Assembly: GCA_018812715.1 (NCBI GenBank)
Contig: JAHJCT010000011.1
Coordinates: forward strand, 1 to 64,000
DNA length: 64,000 nucleotides
DNA from: Microcaldota archaeon
GTDB lineage: Archaea; Micrarchaeota; Micrarchaeia; Anstonellales; Bilamarchaeaceae
Reading direction: 5' to 3'
Part shown: positions 18,695 through 26,183 of the stretch, one piece after another
Position numbering within the stretch: the first letter of the stretch is position 1
How the letters are laid out: each line of letters opens with the position of its first letter
Translations under genes and position numbers: made by a program
Notes under the pieces: model-generated
Told to the model about the DNA's origin: nothing
Databases searched by the model: none
The model's input: the letters and a program-made list of their open reading frames with translations, nothing else

Positions 18695-19901
18695 GGTGAA
18701 AGGAAAAAGAGTTCTTGTTAGAGTTGATTTTAATTGCCCTGTTGAAAATGGGCAAATAACATCTGATGTTCGTATCAGAGCTCATGCTGAAACCATAAAA
18801 GATCTAAGTGAGCGCGGTGCCCGTGTTATTGTTCTCTCCCACCAAGGAAGAAAAGGCCGCGATGATTTTCTAAATCTGGAACAACATGCAAAAAGACTCC
18901 ATGACATACTAAAAAAAGATGTTATTTTTGTCGATGATGTTGTTGGAAAGAGAGCCATTCATGCTATTGAAAAATTGGAAAACGGGCAGATACTTGTTCT
19001 TGACAATGTAAGGAATATGCATTGCGAAACAGAACACCCTGACGGTCAGGGAGAAATCGTTTACCATCTTTCTTCTCTTGCTGATTACTTTGTATTAGAT
19101 GCACTATCTGTTGCACATAGAAAACATTCTAGCATTGTTGGTTTCAAGGATAAAATCCCGTGCTTTGCTGGCAATGTTCTGGCAGCAGAAGTTGATGCAG
19201 TGGACAAGATAAAAAAAGGAACTGATGTAACGTTCATTTTTGGTGGTTCAAAAGCAAATGACTCTTTTGCCGTTATGGACAAATGGCTTTCAGAAGGACG
19301 TGCCAAGGAAATTTTGGTTGGAGGGGCTCTTTCCGTACTTCTACTTTATGCTAATGGACACAGCATTGGTGATTCAATCGACTACCTGAAAGATTCTGGT
19401 CTTGAAGAAAAAGTGCCTGCTGCAAAACAAATGCTTGAAAAATTCGATGGAAAAATAGTTCTTCCTGTTGATGTTGGGCTTTCAATAAAAAAAGAAAGAT
19501 TGGATCTGGAAAATGAAACAAGAATAGAGAGGCAGGAATGTGATGTTGAAAATGTGAAAGAAGGGCAGATTTGGGATATTGGAGAAAAGACAATTGAACG
19601 TTATAAAGAAGTGATAAATAATTCTCATTTTATTGTTTTGAACGGCCCTATTGGTGTTTATGAAGTTGATGATTTCTCAAAAGGTACAAAGGCCATTCTT
19701 GAAGCTATTGCAAATTGCGATGCATTTTCTTTACTTGGTGGTGGCCATACTCTGGCTGCATTGGAAAAATTCAATATTGATAAAAAATACTTTGGGTATG
19801 TGAGCCTTTCAGGAAAGGCATTGATAAAATATCTGTGTGGAAAAGAACTTGTTGGTCTTTTAGCATTAGAAGAAAATGAGAAGAAATTCCCTAGCATATG
19901 A
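18672..19901 (+). CDS. pgk: Phosphoglycerate kinase
   Basis: 409 residues from ATG 18672; GTG codons at 18663 and 18666 are possible alternatives. It catalyses 1,3-bisphosphoglycerate + ADP to 3-phosphoglycerate + ATP. The family signature RVLVRVDFNCPV is near residue 15, the substrate loop is VIVLSHQGRKG, and the C-terminal nucleotide loops are GPIGVYE and LLGGGHT. It overlaps the topA 3' end by 23 nt in another frame, so both probably share one transcript. Confidence 0.94.
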   Translation: MRRIANHKVKGKRVLVRVDFNCPVENGQITSDVRIRAHAETIKDLSERGARVIVLSHQGRKGRDDFLNLEQHAKRLHDILKKDVIFVDDVVGKRAIHAIEKLENGQILVLDNVRNMHCETEHPDGQGEIVYHLSSLADYFVLDALSVAHRKHSSIVGFKDKIPCFAGNVLAAEVDAVDKIKKGTDVTFIFGGSKANDSFAVMDKWLSEGRAKEILVGGALSVLLLYANGHSIGDSIDYLKDSGLEEKVPAAKQMLEKFDGKIVLPVDVGLSIKKERLDLENETRIERQECDVENVKEGQIWDIGEKTIERYKEVINNSHFIVLNGPIGVYEVDDFSKGTKAILEAIANCDAFSLLGGGHTLAALEKFNIDKKYFGYVSLSGKALIKYLCGKELVGLLALEENEKKFPSI

Positions 19902-19952
19902 TTTCACTTAGCTTTTTATACCAACAAGTCAAACATAACTGTAGGTGTGAGT

Positions 19953-21065
19953 ATGGCAATCGACCAGAAAATTCTAGAAAAGGCTAGACGCTATGATAAA
20001 GACGGGAAGGTCATACTCTCACTGGAACAGAAAGGCTTTTGTGTTGCCCTTCTTAAAAATGGAAAAACAGCTGAAAAAGAATCAAATGATCCAAAAGAAT
20101 TCCACAAACTCATAAAATCATCTTCTGTTTCTTGGGTCGATTATATAGTAGAAGATCTCAAAAGAGATGCCATCGCAACTGCGACTTCTATGGGCTTCAG
20201 TGAGACACTTGTCAGTACTCTTCTAAAAGGAGCTTCTGAGAGTGGTTATGAAGATCTTGATGTTGAAATGGGGCTGCTAGTTCCTGTCATTTATGCCAAG
20301 GGATTTGATGTTACTATCGAACATATTCTTGTTCTGTTGAAACCCAATGTGGTTGTTACGATCCACACCACTGAAATAACTAGATTCTTTAGATTAAGGC
20401 GATACGGAAAAATATTCATGCAAAAGATCAAACCTAGGGATGCAAAAGAAGATCAGGTTACAATGGTCCTCACAAGAATATTGGATGAAAATAATAGCAG
20501 AAACTTCGATGCATTGAGGCACATAGAAAAAACTGCTGATGGGGTAAGTGAAAAACTTTCCAAAATAGATACTCCAAGAGAAGAAATAGGAAGAGAAATT
20601 CATTTTATGAAACATGCCCTGATGGTCTATCTAAATGGTCTTTGGCAAACAATTGATGTGCTTAACACGTTGCGTTACGGAGACCCCGAAATACTCACTG
20701 ATGATGATAGACTGCTTGCCCGTATAGGTGCTTTGGTTATTGAGGTAAATTATCAAATACAGCTTGCAGAACATATGGGCGAAGTGCTGGCAAGCGGATT
20801 AGAGGTTATGCAGAGCATTTACAATAACCAATTGCAGATTCTGAATAATAAATTAGCATTGCTTGTGGGCTATCTTACTGTTCTCGGTACTGCTGTTTTA
20901 GTACCAAATACTGTTGCTACTATTTTCGGTGTTCCATTCTTTACTCTTGGTGAAGATTTTCTTCCTTATTATCTGCTTATTATCATAGGTTCTACTGTTT
21001 TTTCTATTCTTATCGCCTGGTGGTGGGTTAAAAGCAGCGGCCTTCTTCCCAAAAGAGTTGACTAA
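19953..21065 (+). CDS. CorA-family divalent cation transporter-like protein
   Basis: 370 residues from ATG 19953 (GTG 19947 is also possible). Layout as in CorA: a soluble N-terminal funnel domain, a long helix (EVLASGLEVMQSIYNNQLQ), then two C-terminal membrane helices and a basic tail. The hallmark GMN at the end of helix 1 is missing: the position reads ATIFGVPFF. GMN forms the selectivity filter in Mg2+ channels, so ion specificity may differ or transport may be altered. A TATA-like CTTTTTATA is at about 19912-19920. Family assignment rests on architecture. Confidence 0.8.
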   Translation: MAIDQKILEKARRYDKDGKVILSLEQKGFCVALLKNGKTAEKESNDPKEFHKLIKSSSVSWVDYIVEDLKRDAIATATSMGFSETLVSTLLKGASESGYEDLDVEMGLLVPVIYAKGFDVTIEHILVLLKPNVVVTIHTTEITRFFRLRRYGKIFMQKIKPRDAKEDQVTMVLTRILDENNSRNFDALRHIEKTADGVSEKLSKIDTPREEIGREIHFMKHALMVYLNGLWQTIDVLNTLRYGDPEILTDDDRLLARIGALVIEVNYQIQLAEHMGEVLASGLEVMQSIYNNQLQILNNKLALLVGYLTVLGTAVLVPNTVATIFGVPFFTLGEDFLPYYLLIIIGSTVFSILIAWWWVKSSGLLPKRVD

Positions 21066-21107
21066 TTTTACTTTCTGATTCTCTATACTAAAGATTATTA
21101 AATAGTT

Positions 21108-21123
21108 ATGAATATATATTCAT
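21108..21123. promoter_or_regulatory. Perfect 16-bp palindrome before UPF0251 gene (operator candidate)
   Basis: ATGAATATATATTCAT is a perfect inverted repeat ending 1 nt before the start codon at 21125. A TATA-like ATTATTAAATA lies at about 21094-21103, so the palindrome would cover the transcription start of a leaderless mRNA. The downstream gene encodes a helix-turn-helix protein, which makes autoregulation a reasonable inference. Confidence 0.6.
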
Positions 21124-21124
21124 T

Positions 21125-21424
21125 ATGGTCCGCCCAAAACGATGTAGGATGATCTATGCAGAACCAGATGTTGTTTACTTCAAACCAAGAGGAGTTCAAT
21201 TAATTGATTTGAAAGAAGTAGAACTTGCAGTAGAAGAGTTTGAAGCAATTCGTTTAGCTGATCTGCAAAATACAAAACAAATTACAGTAGCTAAACAAAT
21301 GGTCATTTCTCAACCGACACTTCATAGATTGCTAGAGTCTGCACACAAAAAAATAGCAGATGCACTTGTAAATGGCAAAGCAATCAAGATTCATGGGGGA
21401 ACCTATAGTATAAAAAAGAGGTGA
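21125..21424 (+). CDS. UPF0251 (DUF134) helix-turn-helix protein
   Basis: 99 residues. The family signature is clear: an N-terminal RPKRCR basic motif, VVYFKPRGVQL, EEFEAIRLADL, then a helix-turn-helix (ITVAKQMVISQPTLHRLLESAHKKI split by the turn at SQPT) and the GK-IHGG end. UPF0251 proteins resemble sigma-70 region 4 and are predicted DNA binders; no biochemical role is firmly known. A DUF5320-like small gene follows after 4 nt, a pairing seen in many archaea and anaerobic bacteria. Confidence 0.88.
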   Translation: MVRPKRCRMIYAEPDVVYFKPRGVQLIDLKEVELAVEEFEAIRLADLQNTKQITVAKQMVISQPTLHRLLESAHKKIADALVNGKAIKIHGGTYSIKKR

Positions 21425-21428
21425 AATT

Positions 21429-21596
21429 ATGCCACAAGGAGATGGAACTGGCCCATGGTGGGCACAAAGAAATTGTTGGAGAGGTAGAGGGCTTGGAAGA
21501 GGTCTTGGATTCGGAAGTACCAAAGAAGATCTGAAAGCATATGCCGAAGAACTAAAAGAAGAATTGGCAGTTATAGAAAAAAGGCTAAAAGAATAA
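21429..21596 (+). CDS. Small DUF5320-like protein
   Basis: 55 residues; the ATG at 21429 lies 4 nt after the UPF0251 stop. The N-terminal half is Gly/Trp/Arg-rich (MPQGDGTGPWWAQRN, GRGLGRGLGFGS) and the C-terminal half is a charged amphipathic helix (KEDLKAYAEELKEEL, IEKRLKE), probably a coiled coil. This is the layout of the DUF5320 family (MPxGDGTGPxGxGPxTGRG...), though shortened. Function unknown; the constant association with UPF0251 and redox or Fe-S genes suggests a shared process. Too short for most gene finders. Confidence 0.8.
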   Translation: MPQGDGTGPWWAQRNCWRGRGLGRGLGFGSTKEDLKAYAEELKEELAVIEKRLKE

Positions 21597-21597
21597 T

Positions 21598-22005
21598 TCA
21601 TTTCCCGTAAAGATCTTTTACTTTTCCCATAATCATATCTTCAATACCAAATTTTACATTCTTACTTGGGACCATAACCAAAGCAGGCCACTCTAATCCT
21701 TCTGCATAGGCTACCCTTATCCTTCTATGACCATCCAAAAGAATCATTTTTCCATTTTTTTCTAAAATTATTATTGGGGTACTGTAGCCTTCCCCTATTG
21801 CAGAACTTATCATCCTCATTTTTTCCTTTGCAGTAGCTTCAGCTTCTTCTCCTGCATAAGTACAATATACTTCACCGAGCTCTTTATGAGTCATTTTCTT
21901 TTCTTTTTTAGAAAATTCCAACCCTGGATAAAGTGCCCTATAATAGTCCATGAGTTTTTTGAAAATTCGTTCTTGTTCTTCAGAAGGAACCAATCCGACA
22001 ACCAT
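21598..22005 (-). CDS. ParB/sulfiredoxin-fold domain protein
   Basis: 135 residues. The C-terminal two thirds contain the ParB-N fold: TPIIILEKNGKMILLDGHRR followed by IRVAYAEGLEWPALV; the GHRR motif is the nucleotide (CTP or ATP)-binding hallmark. No helix-turn-helix domain is attached, so it is a minimal ParB-N/Srx-like protein rather than a full partition protein. Its stop lies next to the DUF5320 stop (convergent). Function unknown. Confidence 0.75.
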   Translation of the reverse strand: MVVGLVPSEEQERIFKKLMDYYRALYPGLEFSKKEKKMTHKELGEVYCTYAGEEAEATAKEKMRMISSAIGEGYSTPIIILEKNGKMILLDGHRRIRVAYAEGLEWPALVMVPSKNVKFGIEDMIMGKVKDLYGK

Positions 22006-22065
22006 GCTATCACCAAACCATCAACTCATGCTATGTTTTAATTTCTTCCATACGTTATTTTTTCA

Positions 22066-23334
22066 ATGTCTCTTTTGATAAAAAATGCCACTATCGTTAC
22101 TCAAAATGATCAGCGTGAACTAATAGATGGTGATATCCTCATTGAAGGAAATAAGATCATTCAAATTGCCAAGAATATTGATGCAAAAGCTGATATTGTA
22201 ATAGACGCAACCGGAAAAATAGCAATTCCTGGGCTGGTTAATACACATACTCATATTGCTATGACTGTATTCCGTGGCTATGGCGAAGATTTACCATTAC
22301 ATGAATGGTTGGAAAAGAAAATATGGCCTATAGAAGCAAAACAAACCCCTGAGGATGCAGGGATAGCAGCACAACTTGCTTTTTGTGAAATGATAAGAAG
22401 CGGAACAACCTCATTTGCTGAGATGTGTATTCATGATGCTAAATCCCTTTTTGAATCAGCAGAAAAAGCTGGTATCCGTGGTATAATTGCACAGGGAATC
22501 TTGGATCTTGGCGACACATCAAAAATACCTGAACTTTTGAATAAAGCCAAAACTGCTTCTGAATATCAGACTGAATTAGTGCATGCCTCTATAGCTCCAC
22601 ATGCCCCTTACACCTGCTCAGAAGAATTACTTATAAAAACAAAAGAGCTAGCAAAAAATCTAAAATACCAAATCCATGTGAGTGAGACGCGCAAAGAGGT
22701 TTTTGATATTTTGAAAAAAACAGGCAAATACCCCTATGAGTATCTGGATTCGATTGGGTTGATGGATGCAAATTCCATATTTGTACATGGAGGCTGGCTC
22801 ACAAAAAAAGAGATCCTTTTAGCTGGAAAAAGAAAAATAACTGTTTCTCATTGTCCTATCAGCAATCTTAAGCTTGCCACCGGAGGCATAGCGCAAATAA
22901 CTGAACTGGATGCTGCTGGAGCCAATGTTTCACTTGGCACTGACAGCGCTGCCAGTAACAATTCTCTGAATATGTTTGAAACTATGAAAATGGCCTCTCT
23001 TCTCCAGAAACATCATTATTGGAAGGCCGATGCCATTCCAACCCAGAAATTAGTTGATTTTGCTACTAGAAATGGTGCAAAAGCCATTGGTTTTGATAAT
23101 GGTTCTATAGAAAAAGGAAAACTTGCAGATATTGTTCTCCTCGAACGTGGTCCTAATCTGTGCCCTGAACATGATCTAATTGCTAATTTAGTCTATTCAG
23201 CAGGCCCTCAAAATGTTACTGATGTAATTATAGATGGCAAAATCGTAATGCAAAACAAGAAAATATTGACACTTGATGAAAAAGCAGCAATTGAAAAAGC
23301 TGCTGAACTTTCTACAGAGATAAAAAACAGGTAA
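22066..23334 (+). CDS. mtaD: 5-methylthioadenosine/S-adenosylhomocysteine deaminase
   Basis: 422 residues, amidohydrolase superfamily. It deaminates MTA and/or SAH (and in some archaea 5'-deoxyadenosine) to the inosine analogue. Metal ligands seen: HTH at residues 62-64, His in HVSET, His in VSHCPISN, and the Asp in GTDSAASNNSLNMFE near 293. N- and C-terminal beta segments form the composite small domain (DVIIDGKIVMQNKK). With ahcY at 9.2-10.4 kb it gives a second route for SAH removal. Substrate preference among MTA, SAH and dAdo cannot be told from sequence. Confidence 0.9.
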   Translation: MSLLIKNATIVTQNDQRELIDGDILIEGNKIIQIAKNIDAKADIVIDATGKIAIPGLVNTHTHIAMTVFRGYGEDLPLHEWLEKKIWPIEAKQTPEDAGIAAQLAFCEMIRSGTTSFAEMCIHDAKSLFESAEKAGIRGIIAQGILDLGDTSKIPELLNKAKTASEYQTELVHASIAPHAPYTCSEELLIKTKELAKNLKYQIHVSETRKEVFDILKKTGKYPYEYLDSIGLMDANSIFVHGGWLTKKEILLAGKRKITVSHCPISNLKLATGGIAQITELDAAGANVSLGTDSAASNNSLNMFETMKMASLLQKHHYWKADAIPTQKLVDFATRNGAKAIGFDNGSIEKGKLADIVLLERGPNLCPEHDLIANLVYSAGPQNVTDVIIDGKIVMQNKKILTLDEKAAIEKAAELSTEIKNR

Positions 23335-23466
23335 TTTATACTCTTTTTCTGCATTAATATACTCGCAGACTTTCAACTTTGACCACCGAAAAATTTATAA
23401 ATAGCTATGTTCATAATTCTTATACGAGTTTTTAAAAACTTTATGTTAAATTGTGGAGGTTTTCAT

Positions 23467-24381
23467 ATGGGTTCTACGGCTACTAAATGTCCAGAATGTA
23501 AGAGTAAAAGAGTTATTCGTGATTATGAAAAAGGAGAGCTTCTTTGTGCCAGCTGTGGTTTGATTATAGCTGAGAATATTCATGATATGGGTCCAGAATG
23601 GCGTGCCTTTGATGCCGAACAAAAGGAAAAGAAGGCAAGAGGCGGTGCCCCAATCAAATATATGAGGCCAAACAAGGGCCTTGTAACTGAAATTGACCAG
23701 TACAATAGAGATATTAGAGGAGGTAAAATTAGTCCAAAGAAACAGGCACAGCTTTATCGTATGAGAAAATGGCATAAACGTGTTTCTATTGCCACTTCAA
23801 TGGAAAGAAACCTGGTTATTGCCCTTGCTGAGCTTGATAGAGTTGCTTCTGCCCTTGGATTGCCAGAGAATATCAAGGAAAGTGCAGCACTTTTATACAG
23901 GCGTGCAGTCAAAGAAGAGCTTATTAGAGGAAGATTAATTGAGAGTGTTGTTTCTGCTGTAATTTATGCTATTTGTAGATTGCAAGGAATCCCAAGAACA
24001 CTGGATGAAATATCCAGAGCATCAGGCATTGAGAAGAAAGAGATCGGCCGTGCATACAGATTCCTTAAGGCAGAGTTAAAGGTTGACGTTCCTTTGACAG
24101 ATCCAGCACAATATGTTCCTAAATTTGCTACTGCTCTTAAGCTTGGCGGCGATGTGCAGAAAGAAGCTATTAAACTGATAAAAAAGGCTTTGAAAAAAGG
24201 ACTTATTTCAGGAAGAGGGCCTACTGGTGTAGCTGCTGCAGCTCTTTATATAGCAAGCGCAATGCATGGTGAAAAGAAAACACAGAAAGAAGTTGCTGAT
24301 GTAGCTGGCGTTACTGAAGTTACAATAAGAAACCGCTACAGAGAATTAAAGAAAGAGCTTGGTCTTAAGGTCAACCTTTAG
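23467..24381 (+). CDS. tfb: Transcription initiation factor TFB
   Basis: 304 residues from ATG 23467, preceded by a Shine-Dalgarno GGAGGT 6 nt upstream; in-frame codons further upstream lack support. The N-terminal zinc ribbon (CPEC ... CASC, residues 8-27), B-reader/linker (PEWRAFDAEQ) and two cyclin-fold repeats follow, each ending in a helix-turn-helix (the second: VAGVTEVTIRNRYRELKKEL). It bridges TBP and RNA polymerase and reads the BRE. The TATA element TTTATAAATA (about 23393) implies a leader of roughly 50 nt, unlike most leaderless genes here. Confidence 0.96.
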   Translation: MGSTATKCPECKSKRVIRDYEKGELLCASCGLIIAENIHDMGPEWRAFDAEQKEKKARGGAPIKYMRPNKGLVTEIDQYNRDIRGGKISPKKQAQLYRMRKWHKRVSIATSMERNLVIALAELDRVASALGLPENIKESAALLYRRAVKEELIRGRLIESVVSAVIYAICRLQGIPRTLDEISRASGIEKKEIGRAYRFLKAELKVDVPLTDPAQYVPKFATALKLGGDVQKEAIKLIKKALKKGLISGRGPTGVAAAALYIASAMHGEKKTQKEVADVAGVTEVTIRNRYRELKKELGLKVNL

Positions 24382-24710
24382 ACTAACATGGCACAGGCAA
24401 TAGCTTCTATCTCGTCCATTGTTGCAGTTCTAACTACGAACCTGCCAGAGGATGTTTCTACTATCGATTTGCCATTTCTAGGTTCTTCGCCATCTAATTC
24501 TCTAACTACTATTCCAAGTATCTCTACACTAGAATTTTGATTTGCCAATCCACTCGGACCTCTCACAACAGCTTCCAGGGTTCTTGTTCTTTGAATGCGT
24601 GCTTCGACTTCTCCAACTCTTTTCTTTGCTGCATCAAGGATTTTAGATATTGGCTGAGATCTATCAGTCTTATCTATGGGTAGTCCTCTAGCTAAGTGAT
24701 TAAATGTCAT
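24378..24710 (-). CDS. Hypothetical protein, 110 residues
   Basis: No family recognised. A soluble, mixed alpha/beta-looking protein with a basic N-terminal helix (ISKILDAAKKRVGEVEARIQ) and a C-terminal ETSSGRFVVRTATMDEIEAIA. Support for a real gene: the minus-strand TATA element TTATTTATAAAC (about 24732-24744) is centred about 28 nt before the ATG, fitting leaderless expression. The stop overlaps the tfb stop by 4 nt (convergent). Confidence 0.55.
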   Translation of the reverse strand: MTFNHLARGLPIDKTDRSQPISKILDAAKKRVGEVEARIQRTRTLEAVVRGPSGLANQNSSVEILGIVVRELDGEEPRNGKSIVETSSGRFVVRTATMDEIEAIACAMLV

Positions 24711-24782
24711 GTGTTTCTTTGTGAAGCTTAATGTTTATAAATAATATGCCTAGTGCTTTATACCCCTACTTACATAATGAAC

Positions 24783-24845
24783 TTGATGATGATTGTTCGA
24801 CAGACCGAGGAGAAATCCTGTGAAGATAACATCACGTCTGAGAAC
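24783..24845 (+). ncRNA. C/D-box sRNA, complete
   Basis: All four boxes of an archaeal methylation guide are in order: box C ATGATGA 24786-24792, 12-nt guide, box D' CCGA 24805-24808 (one mismatch), GGA-GAAA-TCC hairpin spacer, box C' GTGAAGA 24820-24826, 11-nt guide, box D CTGA 24838-24841. A TATA-like TTTATA at about 24757-24762 lies about 26 nt upstream. Guide RNAs of this type direct 2'-O-methylation of the nucleotide pairing five bases upstream of D or D'. Targets were not determined. Confidence 0.72.
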
Positions 24846-24945
24846 TTTTGCTTTTAGTCAACTGAGGGCAAAAGTTCATTAACAACAATAAACTTTGTTC
24901 ATTGTGCCCCTTGAATCTAATTCAAGCGGGAGGTCGACCGTATTA
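24843..24945 (+). repeat. Hairpin elements M1 and the GTGCCC-hairpin-CGGGA module
   Basis: Hairpin M1 has arms AACTTTTGC (24843-24851) and GCAAAAGTT (24868-24876); its 3' arm alternatively pairs with AATGAACTT at 24776-24784, enclosing the sRNA. Next comes GTGCCC, the perfect hairpin CTTGAAT-CTA-ATTCAAG and CGGGA (about 24904-24932), then the palindrome GGTCGACC. The same modules recur at 25.05-25.14, 25.26 and 25.45-25.59 kb, so this is a dispersed structural repeat rather than a terminator. Confidence 0.6.
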
Positions 24946-25025
24946 ACTAATGTTTTTTATGCATCTATAAATCCAGGCAAAATTGACAGATTGCCTTATA
25001 ATTTCTTTTCAATATACTAAAATTA

Positions 25026-25189
25026 GTGATGAGAAGCAATACCTCTGAGGAAACTTTTTAGGAACACGATTGAATGCTTTGCATTCAAGGTGCCCATTGA
25101 AACTTCGTTTCAATCGGGAAGTTTCATCAAAAACTAGTTTTGGTGGAGCTTTTACTAAAAGCTCCAATGAAGAAGATCTTGAGTTCTGA
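25026..25189 (+). ncRNA. C/D-box sRNA split by a 119-nt structured insert
   Basis: Box C GTGATGA (25026-25032), 12-nt guide, box D' CTGA (25045-25048); then, far downstream, box C' TGAAGA (25168-25173), 12-nt guide, box D CTGA (25186-25189). Both guide halves have the correct length, but D' and C' are separated by 119 nt (25049-25167) instead of a few. The insert is nothing but hairpins: TTGAATGC/GCATTCAA, ATTGAAAC/GTTTCAAT and GGAGCTTTT/AAAAGCTCC inside an outer AAACTTTTT...AAGTTT pairing. Parts match the tRNA-Glu anticodon intron. A TATA-like CTTATAATT lies at about 24995-25003. Intron versus expanded loop is unresolved. Confidence 0.6.
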
Positions 25190-25251
25190 CGAACGCAGTG
25201 AGGAAGAACTTGAGAGATTTGAACGAAGTTCAAATAGATCTTGAGTTCTGA
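25175..25251 (+). repeat. 77-bp direct repeat, copy 1
   Basis: Identical over 77 nt to 25373-25449. Each copy itself begins and ends with the 15-mer GATCTTGAGTTCTGA, so it looks like an insert (25190-25234) flanked by a duplicated D-guide plus D box. Inside are a stem CTTGAGTTCT/AGAACTTGAG (two G-U pairs) and the perfect hairpin ATTTGAAC-GAA-GTTCAAAT. Copy 1 overlaps the 3' half of the split C/D sRNA. Confidence 0.9.
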
Positions 25252-25372
25252 ACCATTACTTTTGACTTATGTCCTCTAAGGGCAAAAGTAAAGGTATTGG
25301 TCAAAAACCTTGAGGCAATCCTAAAGAAGTTTGATGAAACTTTAACCTTAGTAAATAAGGAGAAAAGTTTCT
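25252..25372 (+). other. Non-coding spacer with M1-type hairpin and box-C-like element
   Basis: Contains hairpin TACTTTTG (25257-25264)/CAAAAGTA (25283-25290), whose 5' part CTTTTGACTT is identical to the start of the tRNA-Glu D-loop intron. A box-C-like TGATGA is at 25332-25337, followed by GAAACTTT...AAAGTTTC pairing. No reading frame of note is present. Confidence 0.55.
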
Positions 25373-25449
25373 GATCTTGAGTTCTGACGAACGCAGTGAG
25401 GAAGAACTTGAGAGATTTGAACGAAGTTCAAATAGATCTTGAGTTCTGA
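25373..25449 (+). repeat. 77-bp direct repeat, copy 2
   Basis: Exact second copy of 25175-25251, 198 nt downstream, with unrelated flanks on both sides (preceded by AAGTTTCT, followed by CCCGAAACC). The identity over 77 nt with sharp ends implies recent duplication or concerted conversion within the RNA array. Confidence 0.9.
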
Positions 25450-25605
25450 CCCGAAACCTTTTAGTTTCTCAGTCAATACTTCGGTAAAAAGGTTTAGGGA
25501 TCATCCCAAAACAGGTTTTGTACGGACAGGATGTTTGATGACCGATTGAAGCAGAGCTTCAATGGTCCTTTGAAACTTTGTTTCAAACGGAAACTTTAAT
25601 CTACG
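25450..25605 (+). other. Non-coding hairpin array, 3' end
   Basis: Outer stem AAACCTTTT (about 25455-25463)/AAAAAGGTTT (about 25488-25497), then a box-C-like TTTGATGA at about 25530-25537 and a double hairpin GATTGAAGC-AGA-GCTTCAAT and TTTGAAAC-TTT-GTTTCAAA. The double hairpin has the same order and spacing as that inside the split sRNA (25071-25115). No protein gene is seen. It ends about 60 nt before the next start codon. Confidence 0.55.
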
Positions 25606-25663
25606 TATGATAAGAGAAAAGTTCATAATAAACTATTTTATATTTTTCCTAAGAAGCTCTGTT

Positions 25664-26161
25664 ATGCCAAAGAAGAAAAAAGCTGAAACAAAAAAGAAAG
25701 AACCAAAATCCAAACAGGCTGAATTAAAAGAAAAATTAGAAAAACCAAAATTAGTAGAACCTCCAGAAGCACCAACACAACCAAAAATTGAGAAACCAGA
25801 ACCAACGAAAGGAAACTGGTTTAACACCATATTCTGTTTTATAGCTTTCTTCGTCGTACTTTTCTTTGAATTGGGTTTTATTTATGAATATGTAACTAAC
25901 ATGTGGAAACCAGAAATAACTTCATATGTAGCAGTTATTCTTTTGAGTCTTTACACAGTCTTTTTCTTAGTTACACTTGCTTTTGGCTTTGCTTTCAACG
26001 TCATTTCCAAATTTGTCGGCACTCTTGAGAAACATTCACTACTCTTCAAGATAGATAAAAAACTTGATTCACTTCTATGGTGGCTCATTCCTGTATTTGC
26101 ACTTTTAGGCTTGCTTCTAAATGTAATAGTTGTCGAATGCTTCTATTACACATGCATTTAA
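25664..26161 (+). CDS. Small multi-pass membrane protein, uncharacterised
   Basis: 165 residues from ATG 25664 (MPKKKKAETKKKEPK). A TATA-like TTTTATAT at 25637-25644 is about 24 nt upstream; an in-frame start at 25607 would lie before the promoter. Seen: a 45-residue Lys/Glu/Pro-rich cytoplasmic head and then four hydrophobic helices (from FCFIAFFVVLFFELG to LLLNVIVVECF). No family recognised. It is followed after 22 nt by the PLD-like gene on the same strand. Confidence 0.75.
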   Translation: MPKKKKAETKKKEPKSKQAELKEKLEKPKLVEPPEAPTQPKIEKPEPTKGNWFNTIFCFIAFFVVLFFELGFIYEYVTNMWKPEITSYVAVILLSLYTVFFLVTLAFGFAFNVISKFVGTLEKHSLLFKIDKKLDSLLWWLIPVFALLGLLLNVIVVECFYYTCI

Positions 26162-26183
26162 ATTTTTCTGAAGTTTTACTATC

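Noticed and set aside
25009-25233. Minus-strand 74-codon ORF in the hairpin array
   Set aside because: It crosses self-complementary repeats, has no promoter or RBS, and its sequence is low in information.
24780-25600. CRISPR array
   Set aside because: Repeats are not evenly spaced, differ in length, and no cas genes are in the window.
24780-25600. RNase P RNA or SRP RNA
   Set aside because: The conserved P4 strands of RNase P (GAGGAAAGTCC-type and its partner) and the SRP helix-8 GGAAGGAAGCAG-type loop were not found.
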